Positions 1-9,970 of a stretch of DNA of 64,000 bases are shown piece after piece (position 1 is the first letter of the stretch; every line of letters begins with the position of its first letter). The stretch covers positions 140,360-204,359 of the forward strand of contig NZ_LMTJ01000005.1 in NCBI RefSeq assembly GCF_001510715.1, written 5' to 3'. Below the pieces are notes generated by a model. It saw nothing but the letters and a program-made list of their open reading frames with translations, made no database searches and was not told the DNA's origin. The DNA comes from Bacillus sp. FJAT-29814. Lineage in GTDB: Bacteria; Bacillota; Bacilli; Bacillales; Cytobacillaceae. The position numbers and the translations under genes were made by a program.

Positions 1-77
1 CTAACACCATTTATTAATAAATTTATTAATTGGTTGAAAAACATTATTGACACTTTTACACAAAAGAATGGACTTGA

Positions 78-260
78 CTCCTCTATGCTACTCAACGCTC
101 GAAAAAAACAACGGTCCGGTAGCATATAGCTCCTCTATGCGACTCAACGCCCGAGAAAAACAACGGTCCGGTAACATATAGCCCTTTTATTCGACCTGTC
201 GCCCCAAAAAAACAGAGGTTCGGTAGCATACATCCCTTATCTTCGACCTTTCCGTACTCA
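78..260. repeat. Decaying 52-bp tandem repeat
   Basis: Units begin at 78, 130, 182 and about 234, a regular 52-bp period. The first two are near identical (shared CAACGGTCCGGTA core), the third has many changes, and only the start of a fourth is recognisable. Unit 1 carries an inverted pair TATGCTAC (84-91) / GTAGCATA (119-126), so it can form a hairpin around the GGTCCGG core. No ORF runs through it. It lies downstream of the ytrH-ytrI operon and no gene is visible in 1-270. The function is unknown. Confidence 0.8.
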
Positions 261-270
261 AGGCAGCCTC

Positions 271-774
271 TTATTCATCAAACTGTAATTCGAGCTGGAT
301 CGTTAGTGTGGTATAGATGACCATTTCTTTTACCTTGAACTTATAGCGCTTGTCGTTTAAGGTGATCGGCTTGTTTTCGATGATTTTTTTTAGCATGTCC
401 TTACTTTTTGCGACGGTTTCCAAATCCTTTGCCAGCACTGTTTTGATATCATCCCTGACCGCTTCCTCCGCTTGAAACACACTGAAGTCGTCAAGCCGAT
501 ACTTTTCGGAGTTGGTTATTTTGATGTTGATTTTTTGCACCGTAATCTTTTCAAGGTTTTCTTGATTTAGGTTTGCATAATCCTCCTGCCAAATTTTGAT
601 TTCGTCCTTCAATTCGCTGATTTCTTCCCGCTGAGTTTGAATAAGTTTGGAATTTTCCTCCTGCCAGACACCAAAGATATATAAGAAAATGCACCAGCTG
701 ATCGCTCCGCCAATTGCCATCGCTGAAAAAAAACGCTGCCAGGAGGGGATGCGGTAATAAGGCGGAATTCTCAT
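271..774 (-). CDS. ytrI: Sporulation membrane protein YtrI
   Basis: A 167-residue protein resembling Bacillus YtrI, which with YtrH is made in the mother cell and supports spore cortex formation. One hydrophobic segment near residues 16-36 is followed by a charged, coiled-coil-like stretch (EENSKLIQTQREEISELKDE) and an alpha/beta C-terminus, consistent with a single-pass protein. The ATG at 774 is chosen because it overlaps the ytrH stop codon (ATGA), a sign of translational coupling. An upstream in-frame start at 801 would lie deep inside ytrH. The assignment rests on remembered family similarity and on gene order next to dnaE. Confidence 0.85.
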   Translation of the reverse strand: MRIPPYYRIPSWQRFFSAMAIGGAISWCIFLYIFGVWQEENSKLIQTQREEISELKDEIKIWQEDYANLNQENLEKITVQKINIKITNSEKYRLDDFSVFQAEEAVRDDIKTVLAKDLETVAKSKDMLKKIIENKPITLNDKRYKFKVKEMVIYTTLTIQLELQFDE

Positions 775-1109
775 GATGCAATATGCTCCTGGGTCAGCCA
801 ATTAATAATTAAAGCCCCGGTTTGAGCCCCGCCCAAGGCGGACAGTATTAATAAAAAATGCTTAAATAGATCCTTTGTCTCGGCGTTTAAGAAACCGCGT
901 TCAAAAGTATAAACAGTATCGAACGTGCCGCCGATGGCTGCCACAATTGCCCATATCCTAAGGGCAGAAGATAAGCGATAGACTGTAGTAAGCGGGGGCT
1001 GTCCAGTTAAAAAAGAGGCAATTCCCCCAATCAGCGCCCCCCCAAGAACAACGCCTAAAGCAATAAAATAGCTTTCTATAAATGCCGGGAAAAAGCCTAG
1101 TTCTTTCAT
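771..1109 (-). CDS. ytrH: Sporulation membrane protein YtrH
   Basis: A 112-residue membrane protein with about three hydrophobic segments (AFIESYFIALGVVLGGALIG, then AIVAAIGGTF, then LLILSALGGAQTGALIINWL), matching YtrH, a sigma-E-dependent cortex protein in B. subtilis. The ATG at 1109 is chosen over the in-frame ATG at 1148. An AAAGGCGG ribosome binding site precedes 1109, and the predicted sigma-E -10 element (1148-1155) overlaps the 1148 start, so that codon would lie at or before the transcript start. It is the first gene of a two-gene operon with ytrI. Confidence 0.87.
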   Translation of the reverse strand: MKELGFFPAFIESYFIALGVVLGGALIGGIASFLTGQPPLTTVYRLSSALRIWAIVAAIGGTFDTVYTFERGFLNAETKDLFKHFLLILSALGGAQTGALIINWLTQEHIAS

Positions 1110-1147
1110 TTTTTCTACCGCCTTTATTATGGAATGCACTACTACCA

Positions 1148-1176
1148 TTTATATGGACAACCCCACTCAAATATGA
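1148..1176 (-). promoter_or_regulatory. Predicted sigma-E promoter of ytrH-ytrI
   Basis: Read on the minus strand there is TCATATT (1176-1170), a 14-nt spacer, then CATATAAA (1155-1148). This fits the sigma-E pattern KMATATT-N14-CATACAAT with a full -35 match and 6 of 8 at -10. It agrees with the known mother-cell expression of ytrHI in B. subtilis. Confidence 0.65.
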
Positions 1177-1259
1177 GTCAACAAAATGAGAACATATTTT
1201 CCTTTTTTGCTCTAAACCCCTATAATAGAAATTGAGAAAAGTGTAAAGGTGTGACAAGC

Positions 1260-4200
1260 ATGTCTTTTATTCACCTGCATGTATATAGCGCGTATAGTTT
1301 ATTGTCAAGCACGGCATCGGTGCCGGAATTGGTGGGAAATGCCCGGGATAAGGGATTCCGCGCTCTGGCGCTGACTGACCGAAATGTGATGTACGGGACA
1401 ATCGAGTTTTATAAGCTATGTAAAAAGCAAAATATTAAACCGATCATCGGCCTTACCGTGGATGTGGCGAGTGAGCGGACAGAAAATGAAGCTTTTCCGC
1501 TTGTCCTTCTTGCTGAAAACGACGCAGGTTTTAAAAATCTATTAAAAATATCCAGTGCGTTCCAAACAAAGGCCGAAAAAGGCATCCCGTTTAAATGGCT
1601 AAAACATTATGCGGCGGGTCTTATTGCCATCACCCCGGGGATTGAGGGGGAAATTGAACAGGCCATCCTCAATGGGCAGTTGGATGCTGCCAAAGAATTC
1701 ATCTTAAAATATTCCAATCTGTTTGGCAGGGAAAGCTTTTTCCTGTCCCTTCAAAATCATCAACTGGAACAAGAGACTGCCATTGCGGATCAATTAATTG
1801 CGTTATCCAAAGAATTGCATATTTCATTGGTGGCAACCAATCGGGTTTACTATTTGGAGAAAGAAGATACATTTGCCCATGAATGCCTGTTGGCAATTAA
1901 AAATGGAGATAAATTGCAGGATGATCATCGCGAACAACTGGGGAGCGACCAATTTTATTTAAAAACGGCAGGTGAAATGGCGGACTGCTTAGCGGAAGTG
2001 CCGGATGCGCTGGAAAATACTATTACTATTGCGGAAAGATGCGAGATCAATATTGACTTGAATAAGACGTACCTACCGACCTATCCGACAGAAAATGGGA
2101 TTCCTGCCGATGAATTTCTCGAGAAGCTTTGCCAAAAAGGACTTGCCGAGCGCTTTCAAAATCCTGCACAGGCCTACATCGAGCGCCTTGCCTATGAATT
2201 GTCCGTGATTAAACGAATGAAATTTAGCAATTATTTTTTAATTGTTTGGGATTTTATGAAATATGCCCGTGAACACGGGATTTTGACCGGACCGGGCAGG
2301 GGCTCGGCGGCCGGCTCGCTGGTTGCCTATGTTTTATATATAACCGACGTCGATCCGCTGGAACATAACCTGTTATTTGAACGGTTTTTAAACCCCGAAC
2401 GGATCTCGATGCCCGATATTGATATTGATTTTCCTGACCATCGGCGTGACGAAGTGATTGAGTATGTTGCACGCAAATACGGTGAGCTCCATGTTGCCCA
2501 AATTGCCACTTTTGGAACGCTTGCCGCAAAGGCGGCACTAAGGGACGTCGGCAGGGCGTTCGGACTTAATACGAAGGAATTGGAGCAGTTGTCAAGGCAG
2601 GTACCCTCACGTCCTGGCTTAACATTAGAGACAGCCTTTAATGAATCCGAGGGTCTTCGAAGGTATATAAATGAGTCGGACCTTAACAAAAGGCTTTTCG
2701 ATACAGCATTAAAGCTCGAGGGTCTTCCTAGACACACTTCGACCCATGCCGCCGGTGTTGTGATTAGCGAGAAGCCTTTAGTTGACTTGATTCCCATTCA
2801 GCAGGGCTCGAACAACATTTATTTGACGCAGTATACCATGGAATATCTTGAGGAACTGGGCCTTTTGAAAATGGACTTTCTCGGTCTTAGAAATTTAACC
2901 TTGCTTGAAACCATCCTGTCCTCAGTTTATCGCCACAGTGGAGCAAGGATTGACATCCGTTCTATTCCCCTTGATGACGCTAGCACTTTTGAATTATTGG
3001 CCAGAGGGGATACAACCGGAATATTCCAATTGGAATCGGAAGGGATGAGAAAGGTACTGGTCCGGCTAAAGCCATCGCGGTTTGAGGATATTGTTGCTGT
3101 AAATGCCTTGTACCGGCCGGGACCGATGGAAAATATTCCGCTTTTTATTGACAGGAAACATGGTCGCGAGGCAGTTCATTATCCCCACCCTGATTTGCAG
3201 CCCATTCTCGAGAATACGTATGGAGTCATTGTCTATCAGGAGCAAATCATCCAGATTGCGTCAAAGATGGCGGGATTCACACTTGGAGAAGCAGACCTGT
3301 TAAGAAGAGCGGTTTCGAAAAAGCAAAAGGAAGTTTTGGATAAAGAGCGGGCTCACTTCGTCCAAGGCTCAATAAAGAAAGGTTATGACCAGACCCTGGC
3401 GAATGAGGTTTATGATTTAATTGTCCGCTTTGCGAATTACGGCTTTAATCGCAGCCATGCGGTGGCATACAGTATGATTGCCTACCAGCTCGCTTACTTA
3501 AAAGCGAATTACCAGTTGCATTTTATGGCCGGGCTGCTGACATCGGCCATTGGAAATGATACAAAAATTGCTCAGTATATTTTGGAAGCAAAGCAAATGG
3601 ATATTGACATATTGCCACCGTCCATTAACAAAAGCGGGTTTTCCTTCCAGGTGGAAGGCGATAAAATTCGTTACAGCTTGGCGGCTATTAGGGGTGTTGG
3701 CGCTGCGGCATTGAAGGAAATTTTTCAAACCCGGAAACTAAAAAAATTTGCCGATCTTTTTGATTTTTGCATTCGGGTTTCATCTAAGGCGGTCAATCGA
3801 AAAACGATGGAGAACCTGATTCATTCCGGCAGCTTTGATGAATTTGGCCAGGACCGGGCCGTTCTTTTGGCCAGCCTGGATGTCGCAATCGAGCATGCGC
3901 AAATTTTTAAGCCGGATGACTCGAGTCAAATCGATTTATTTGAAGATGAATTGATCCCTAAACCAAAATATGTAATGATCGACCCGATTAGCCAGGAGAT
4001 GAAACTGACTTTTGAAAAGGAAGCACTCGGCTTCTATCTTTCCGACCATCCTATTTCGATATACGAAAAAGAACTTGCCAGATGCGGGGCACAGCCTTTG
4101 TATCAATTAAATAAGGATGGGCGAAGGGTTTCAACAGGGATCTATATCGCTGCCCAAAAAACGATTCGAACAAAAAAGGGCGAAGCAATGGCCTTTTTGA

Positions 4201-4622
4201 CGGTCAGCGACTCAAGCGGCGAAATAGAGGCGATTGCCTTCCCGGATGTATACAGGAGGTTCATGCCACTTTTATCACAAGGGAAATTCGCGCTTCTTGA
4301 AGGGAAAGTTGAGGAACGCCATGATAAGCTACAGTTTATTATTCAGCAGGTATTTGAAATACAACAGTGGTTAACAAGCAAATCAAAAACGCAGCCGGTA
4401 CTATATTTGAAAATTGTGAAAGATAAACAGGATGAACTAACACTGCAGCATATCCATCAATTGTTGAGGGAAAATAAGGGGGCTGCAAGTGTTGTCCTCC
4501 ACTATGAAGAAACCAGAAAAACGGTGCGGCTTGGGGATGCAGTCAAGGTGAATCCAACACAATCGCTGCTCCAGTCCTTAAGGCAATTCCTAGGCTTTCA
4601 AAACGTTGTTCTTAAAGATTAA
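1260..4622 (+). CDS. dnaE: DNA polymerase III alpha subunit DnaE
   Basis: A 1120-residue C-family replicative polymerase, the usual length for Bacillus DnaE, which in these bacteria extends RNA primers before hand-off to PolC. It has an N-terminal PHP domain (HLHVYSAYSLL). The polymerase core has GPGRGSAAGS near residue 345, the catalytic aspartates in PDIDIDFPD near 384-392, and KMDFLGLRNL near 535. It ends with an OB-fold (GIYIAAQKTIRTKKGEAMAF, about 960). The ATG at 1260 follows AAAGGTG by 8 nt and fits family N-termini better than the GTG at 1251. A TATAAT at 1221-1226 is a possible -10, but no good -35 is seen. Confidence 0.97.
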   Translation: MSFIHLHVYSAYSLLSSTASVPELVGNARDKGFRALALTDRNVMYGTIEFYKLCKKQNIKPIIGLTVDVASERTENEAFPLVLLAENDAGFKNLLKISSAFQTKAEKGIPFKWLKHYAAGLIAITPGIEGEIEQAILNGQLDAAKEFILKYSNLFGRESFFLSLQNHQLEQETAIADQLIALSKELHISLVATNRVYYLEKEDTFAHECLLAIKNGDKLQDDHREQLGSDQFYLKTAGEMADCLAEVPDALENTITIAERCEINIDLNKTYLPTYPTENGIPADEFLEKLCQKGLAERFQNPAQAYIERLAYELSVIKRMKFSNYFLIVWDFMKYAREHGILTGPGRGSAAGSLVAYVLYITDVDPLEHNLLFERFLNPERISMPDIDIDFPDHRRDEVIEYVARKYGELHVAQIATFGTLAAKAALRDVGRAFGLNTKELEQLSRQVPSRPGLTLETAFNESEGLRRYINESDLNKRLFDTALKLEGLPRHTSTHAAGVVISEKPLVDLIPIQQGSNNIYLTQYTMEYLEELGLLKMDFLGLRNLTLLETILSSVYRHSGARIDIRSIPLDDASTFELLARGDTTGIFQLESEGMRKVLVRLKPSRFEDIVAVNALYRPGPMENIPLFIDRKHGREAVHYPHPDLQPILENTYGVIVYQEQIIQIASKMAGFTLGEADLLRRAVSKKQKEVLDKERAHFVQGSIKKGYDQTLANEVYDLIVRFANYGFNRSHAVAYSMIAYQLAYLKANYQLHFMAGLLTSAIGNDTKIAQYILEAKQMDIDILPPSINKSGFSFQVEGDKIRYSLAAIRGVGAAALKEIFQTRKLKKFADLFDFCIRVSSKAVNRKTMENLIHSGSFDEFGQDRAVLLASLDVAIEHAQIFKPDDSSQIDLFEDELIPKPKYVMIDPISQEMKLTFEKEALGFYLSDHPISIYEKELARCGAQPLYQLNKDGRRVSTGIYIAAQKTIRTKKGEAMAFLTVSDSSGEIEAIAFPDVYRRFMPLLSQGKFALLEGKVEERHDKLQFIIQQVFEIQQWLTSKSKTQPVLYLKIVKDKQDELTLQHIHQLLRENKGAASVVLHYEETRKTVRLGDAVKVNPTQSLLQSLRQFLGFQNVVLKD

Positions 4623-4625
4623 TTC

Positions 4626-4653
4626 TTTACAACTATCGAAGATATGTTATAGT
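4626..4653 (+). promoter_or_regulatory. Predicted sigma-A promoter of the malic enzyme-GntR operon
   Basis: TTTACA (4626-4631), a 16-nt spacer, then TATAGT (4648-4653). The start point would fall near 4660, placing the operator palindrome at 4669-4681 just inside the transcript. Confidence 0.6.
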
Positions 4654-4668
4654 GTTAAAGAGACGTGT

Positions 4669-4681
4669 GTGGTCTGACCAC
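4669..4681. promoter_or_regulatory. Palindromic operator, copy 1 (malic enzyme)
   Basis: GTGGTCTGACCAC is a perfect palindrome apart from its centre base. It is of the TGGTC-N-GACCA type bound by FadR-family GntR proteins. It sits about +9 to +21 from the predicted start. The same 13 bp recur at 6682-6694 before accD, and the GntR gene at 5984 lies between them. Confidence 0.7.
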
Positions 4682-4736
4682 CAAGTTTTTTATTCGCGAT
4701 TATTTATCTTTCTATTCATTCAAGGGGTGACCAATC

Positions 4737-5975
4737 TTGACTTTACGAGAAGAAGCATTGCATATGCATCGTATTAACAAAGGAAAGTTGGAGTCGAAAT
4801 CAAAGGTGCCAGTCAGAAACGCACATGATTTAAGCTTGGCCTATTCTCCTGGTGTGGCCGAGCCATGCAAGGATATTTATGAGAAGCCGGAAACAGTCTA
4901 CGACTATACAATGAAAGGCAACATGGTTGCTGTTGTTTCCGATGGGACAGCTGTGCTCGGTCTTGGCAATATAGGGCCAGAGGCTGCACTGCCGGTCATG
5001 GAGGGAAAGTCAGTTTTATTTAAAAGCTTTGCTGGTGTAGACGCTTTTCCCATTTGTTTAAACACGACCGATGTCGAAAAAATTATTGAAACAGTTAAGC
5101 TCCTTGAACCAACATTTGGCGGGGTGAATCTTGAAGATATTGCCGCCCCAAATTGCTTTGTTATTGAGGAAAGATTAAAGAAAGAGACGAATATTCCAGT
5201 ATTCCATGATGATCAGCATGGAACGGCGATTGTAACCGCGGCAGGCCTTGTCAATGCCCTAAAGCTAACAGGGAAAAAGCTGACAGAAATTAAAGTGGTC
5301 GCCAACGGTGCAGGAGCTGCTGGGATTGCGATTATCAAATTATTATACAGCTACGGTGTTAGAGACATCATCATGTGCGATACGAAGGGTGCCATTTATG
5401 AAGGCCGCCCGACTGGCATGAACGAAGTCAAGGCTGAAGTGGCAAAGTATACCAATCGAGATAGTATTGAGGGAAGCCTTGCGGATGTTATCAAAGGTGC
5501 CGATGTATTTATTGGTGTGTCTGTTGCTGGTGCCCTAACAAAAGAAATGGTTGAATCCATGAATCCGGATCCGATCATTTTTGCGATGGCAAATCCTGAT
5601 CCGGAAATTATGCCGGACGTGGCAAAAGAAGCGGGAGCAAAAGTGGTAGGGACAGGGCGTTCCGACTTTCCAAATCAGGTAAATAATGTTTTGGCATTCC
5701 CTGGCATATTCCGTGGCGCACTAGATGTTCGGGCAACACATATTAATGAAAAAATGAAAATTGCTGCGGTGGAAGCTATTGCAGGTTTAATCAGTGACGA
5801 GGAATTGAATGCCGATTATGTCATACCGGGACCATTTGACCCGAGGGTTGCTCCAAATGTAGCAGCAGCCGTTGCTAAGGCGGCGATGGAAACAGGCGTT
5901 GCCAGAATTAAGGTCGACCCTGAGGAAATTAAAGAAAAAACCAAGCGGCTCGCTCTAATTGGAAAAAGTGAGTGA
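4737..5975 (+). CDS. ytsJ: Malic enzyme (YtsJ type)
   Basis: A 412-residue enzyme for oxidative decarboxylation of malate to pyruvate and CO2. The B. subtilis orthologue YtsJ is the main malic enzyme and prefers NADP; cofactor choice here is inferred. It shows AYSPGVAEPCKDI, the metal/substrate motif HDDQHGTAIV, a Rossmann segment (VVANGAGAAGIAIIK) and FAMANPDPEIMPD. The start is TTG, preceded by AAGGGGTGA. The GntR gene begins 8 nt after the stop, so the two are probably co-transcribed. A palindromic operator overlaps the 5' leader. Confidence 0.95.
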   Translation: MTLREEALHMHRINKGKLESKSKVPVRNAHDLSLAYSPGVAEPCKDIYEKPETVYDYTMKGNMVAVVSDGTAVLGLGNIGPEAALPVMEGKSVLFKSFAGVDAFPICLNTTDVEKIIETVKLLEPTFGGVNLEDIAAPNCFVIEERLKKETNIPVFHDDQHGTAIVTAAGLVNALKLTGKKLTEIKVVANGAGAAGIAIIKLLYSYGVRDIIMCDTKGAIYEGRPTGMNEVKAEVAKYTNRDSIEGSLADVIKGADVFIGVSVAGALTKEMVESMNPDPIIFAMANPDPEIMPDVAKEAGAKVVGTGRSDFPNQVNNVLAFPGIFRGALDVRATHINEKMKIAAVEAIAGLISDEELNADYVIPGPFDPRVAPNVAAAVAKAAMETGVARIKVDPEEIKEKTKRLALIGKSE

Positions 5976-5983
5976 TTAAGTAA

Positions 5984-6598
5984 TTGGCTAATTCAAAAGT
6001 TTACTTGGAAATCGTCAAGCAGCTAAGAGAAATGATTGCAGCTGACGGATTAATGCAAGGAGATAAAATCCCATCTGAACGTGAATTATCTGAGCGCCTG
6101 AATGTCGGGCGCTCTTCCGTTCGTGAAGCATTAAGGGCGCTCGAACTGCTTGGATTGATTGAAACCAGGCGGGGGGAAGGAACCTTTATCCGTGACTTTC
6201 ACGGCCACCAGCTGGTGCAGCTGCTAAGCACGTTCATTTTGCAGGATGAAAAAGCAAAAAGTGATGTATATGAAACAAAATATCTGTTAGAAATGGATTG
6301 TCTGCGACTGGCGGTTAAAAAAATGGATGATGCCATGATAAATAGTATGGAAAAATGGCTGTCGGAAACCGCACAATTCCACGATGACGACTTTTTCTGC
6401 CGGATTGTACAAGGTGCCGAAAACCATTTGTTTTCACGCATATGGGGAATCCTAAAGGACTATTATAATGCTTTAATAGGAAACCCTGTTCAGTATGATC
6501 GAAGAGACTATTTTCTTTTGGTTAAAGCACTGGCAGAAAAAAATGAACAAAAAACGCTTTCTGCCTATTGTAAATTACGAAATTTGTCTATTGATTGA
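5984..6598 (+). CDS. GntR/FadR-family transcriptional regulator
   Basis: A 204-residue regulator with an N-terminal winged helix (about residues 8-72, key part IPSERELSERLNVGRSSVRE, then LIETRRGEGTFI) and an all-helical C-terminal domain of the FCD kind. The C-terminal part is short and its last helices (LVKALAEKNEQKTLSAYCKL) lack the histidines that normally complete an FCD metal site, so a ligand other than a metal-bound carboxylate is plausible. It starts with TTG behind a weak ribosome binding site, coupled to the malic enzyme gene. Matching palindromes flank it at 4669 and 6682, so it is the likely repressor or activator of both the malic enzyme and accDA. No exact orthologue is known to me in B. 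subtilis. Confidence 0.88.
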   Translation: MANSKVYLEIVKQLREMIAADGLMQGDKIPSERELSERLNVGRSSVREALRALELLGLIETRRGEGTFIRDFHGHQLVQLLSTFILQDEKAKSDVYETKYLLEMDCLRLAVKKMDDAMINSMEKWLSETAQFHDDDFFCRIVQGAENHLFSRIWGILKDYYNALIGNPVQYDRRDYFLLVKALAEKNEQKTLSAYCKLRNLSID

Positions 6599-6680
6599 CG
6601 ACAAATACTAACACATTTTGAATTGTTGTTCATTTATATTGGAATCTGTACAAGCCCATGAAGGGCATTTTTAATCTCGT

Positions 6681-6695
6681 AGTGGTCTGACCACT
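6681..6695. promoter_or_regulatory. Palindromic operator, copy 2 (accDA)
   Basis: AGTGGTCTGACCACT, a 15-bp palindrome whose inner 13 bp are identical to the site at 4669-4681. It lies 110 bp upstream of the accD start, after the regulator stop codon. A clear sigma-A promoter is not obvious beside it; TATATT at 6635-6640 is a possible -10. Confidence 0.7.
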
Positions 6696-6804
6696 TTTTA
6701 GCGGTTAAAAGGTATGGGATTTAATGTGGATAGAAAGACTGCTGAGTAGAGCGAAAAATGGGGAAACATGCCATCTGCCAGTGGCATTAAGGGAGGTATA
6801 ATTT

Positions 6805-7686
6805 TTGGCGCTTAAAGATTTGTTTACAAAAAACCAGGTGAAGAAGAAAAAGTATGCAACCATTCCTACCGAAGCGGCGAAAAATGATGTTCCCGAAGGT
6901 ATTATGACAAAATGTCCATCTTGTAAAAAGATCATGTATACGAAAGAACTTTCGAAAAATGTAAAAGTATGTTTACATTGCGAACACCATTTTCCAATGA
7001 ATTCGAAAGAACGGATTGCCAGTTTTATTGATGAAGGAAGCTTTCAAGAACTAAATGAAAACATGATTTCAGGAAATCCGCTGCAATTCCCGGATTACTT
7101 GAAGAAACTTGAAGCTGACCGCCAGAAAACCAGTCTGAATGAAGCTGTGGTAACCGGGATTGGAACAGTGGGCGGTCACAAAATTGTTGCGGCGATTATG
7201 GATTCTACCTTTCGGATGGGAAGTATGGGATCGGTTGTCGGGGAAAAAATTACCCTGGCGATTGAAAAAGCCGATGAACTTTCCGTGCCGTTCATCATTT
7301 TTACTGCATCAGGCGGCGCGAGAATGCAAGAAGGGGCACTAAGCCTAATGCAAATGGCGAAGACAAGTGTTGCCTTAAAGAAATTTAGCAATCATGGCGG
7401 GTTAATCATCTCGATTATGACCCATCCGACAACCGGAGGCGTTTCTGCGAGCTTCGCATCATTGGGTGACTTCAACTTTGCTGAGCCAGGTGCATTAATC
7501 GGCTTTGCCGGCCGGAGAGTCATTGAACAATCCATTCGCGAAAAATTGCCGGAGGATTTTCAAACGGCGGAGTTTCTGTTAAAGCACGGCCAGCTGGATG
7601 CGATTATTTCACGGCTTGACCTAGTTGAAAAGATTACCGATATTCTTGATATTCATCAGCCAAGAGGTGAGATCACATGGCAGTAG
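6805..7686 (+). CDS. accD: Acetyl-CoA carboxylase carboxyltransferase beta subunit
   Basis: A 293-residue beta subunit that, with AccA, moves the carboxyl group from biotin to acetyl-CoA, giving malonyl-CoA, the first committed step of fatty acid synthesis. The N-terminal zinc ribbon has C37, C40, C56 and C59. The crotonase-like core shows [12 protein letters not shown] and [13 protein letters not shown]. The start is TTG with GGGAGG upstream. A small hairpin, ATGCCA (6768-6773) / TGGCAT (6782-6787), sits just before that ribosome binding site. The gene overlaps accA by 10 bp, so the two subunits are translated together. Confidence 0.97.
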   Translation: MALKDLFTKNQVKKKKYATIPTEAAKNDVPEGIMTKCPSCKKIMYTKELSKNVKVCLHCEHHFPMNSKERIASFIDEGSFQELNENMISGNPLQFPDYLKKLEADRQKTSLNEAVVTGIGTVGGHKIVAAIMDSTFRMGSMGSVVGEKITLAIEKADELSVPFIIFTASGGARMQEGALSLMQMAKTSVALKKFSNHGGLIISIMTHPTTGGVSASFASLGDFNFAEPGALIGFAGRRVIEQSIREKLPEDFQTAEFLLKHGQLDAIISRLDLVEKITDILDIHQPRGEITWQ

Positions 7687-8654
7687 AATTGGAATTTGAA
7701 CGACCAATCATTGAATTAAGAAAAAAAATAACCGAATTAAAAGAGTTTACCCAAAATGCCGATGTAGATTTAAGTTCAGAGATCCAGAAATTAGAGGGCA
7801 GACTGGCAAAACTTGAAGAAGATATCTATGAAAATATCAAGCCCTGGGATCGGGTTCAAATCGCAAGGCATCCTGACAGGCCGACAACGCTTGATTATAT
7901 TTCCTTCCTGTTTGAAAACTTTTTTGAATGCCATGGGGATCGTACGTTTGGGGACGACGAAGCCATTGTCGGCGGCATCGCTAAATTTAAAGGGTTGCCG
8001 GTGACGGTGATTGGCCATCAGCGCGGCAAAGACACAAAAGAAAATATTCGCAGGAATTTCGGCATGCCGCACCCGGAAGGATATAGAAAGGCGCTTAGGT
8101 TAATGAAACAGGCGGACAAATTTCGTCGTCCAATTATCTGTTTCATCGATACTAAGGGCGCTTACCCCGGAAAGGCTGCTGAAGAACGCGGACAAAGTGA
8201 AGCAATTGCCCGAAATCTATTTGAAATGGCCGGGTTGCATGTACCGGTAATTTGCATTGTCATTGGTGAAGGCGGAAGCGGCGGGGCCCTTGCTCTTGGA
8301 GTAGGCAACCGGATTTATATGCTGGAAAACTCCACGTACTCAGTTATTTCGCCTGAGGGAGCTGCGGCCATATTGTGGAAGGATGCCGCACATGCAAAAA
8401 CTGCCGCGGAAACGATGAAAATTACCGCCCCTGATCTAAAGGGATTAGGAGTTATTGATGAAATCATTCCTGAAATTAAGGGCGGCGCTCATAAGGATGT
8501 AAAGAAGCAGGCAGAGGAAATTGAAAAAATTCTGACTGCTAGCCTCAAAGAGCTTTTGCACCTTTCCGAAGAGGAATTAATCGCTGACCGATACAATCGA
8601 TTCCGGACAATCGGCGAATATGGCTTAATTAATGATTTAATTAGTGTAAATTAA
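7677..8654 (+). CDS. accA: Acetyl-CoA carboxylase carboxyltransferase alpha subunit
   Basis: A 325-residue alpha subunit, partner of AccD in the carboxyltransferase. It has an N-terminal coiled coil (about residues 1-45), then the carboxyltransferase core with [30 protein letters not shown] and the signature [20 protein letters not shown] followed by [18 protein letters not shown]. The ATG overlaps the end of accD. The unit ends at a hairpin terminator directly after the stop. The biotin carrier and carboxylase genes are not in this window, as in other bacilli. Confidence 0.97.
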   Translation: MAVELEFERPIIELRKKITELKEFTQNADVDLSSEIQKLEGRLAKLEEDIYENIKPWDRVQIARHPDRPTTLDYISFLFENFFECHGDRTFGDDEAIVGGIAKFKGLPVTVIGHQRGKDTKENIRRNFGMPHPEGYRKALRLMKQADKFRRPIICFIDTKGAYPGKAAEERGQSEAIARNLFEMAGLHVPVICIVIGEGGSGGALALGVGNRIYMLENSTYSVISPEGAAAILWKDAAHAKTAAETMKITAPDLKGLGVIDEIIPEIKGGAHKDVKKQAEEIEKILTASLKELLHLSEEELIADRYNRFRTIGEYGLINDLISVN

Positions 8655-8659
8655 AGAAG

Positions 8660-8686
8660 AACGTGCTCTTGCCGGGCGCGTTTTTC
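8660..8686 (+). terminator. Terminator after accDA
   Basis: AACGTGC (8660-8666) pairs with GCGCGTT (8676-8682, one G-U), followed by TTTTT. It begins 6 bp after the accA stop. Confidence 0.7.
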
Positions 8687-9920
<1,234 letters not shown>

Positions 9921-9970
9921 AGTATTCAACAAGAAAATGTCGGGTCCGGCATATTAAATGGAGGAAAATC

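Noticed and set aside
78..260. Possible CRISPR or protein-coding repeat
   Set aside because: The 52-bp units change along their whole length rather than having constant repeats and unique spacers; 52 is not a multiple of 3, and no ORF passes through.
2254..2797. Minus-strand ORFs within dnaE
   Set aside because: Shadows of a highly conserved coding region; no initiation signals and no domain.
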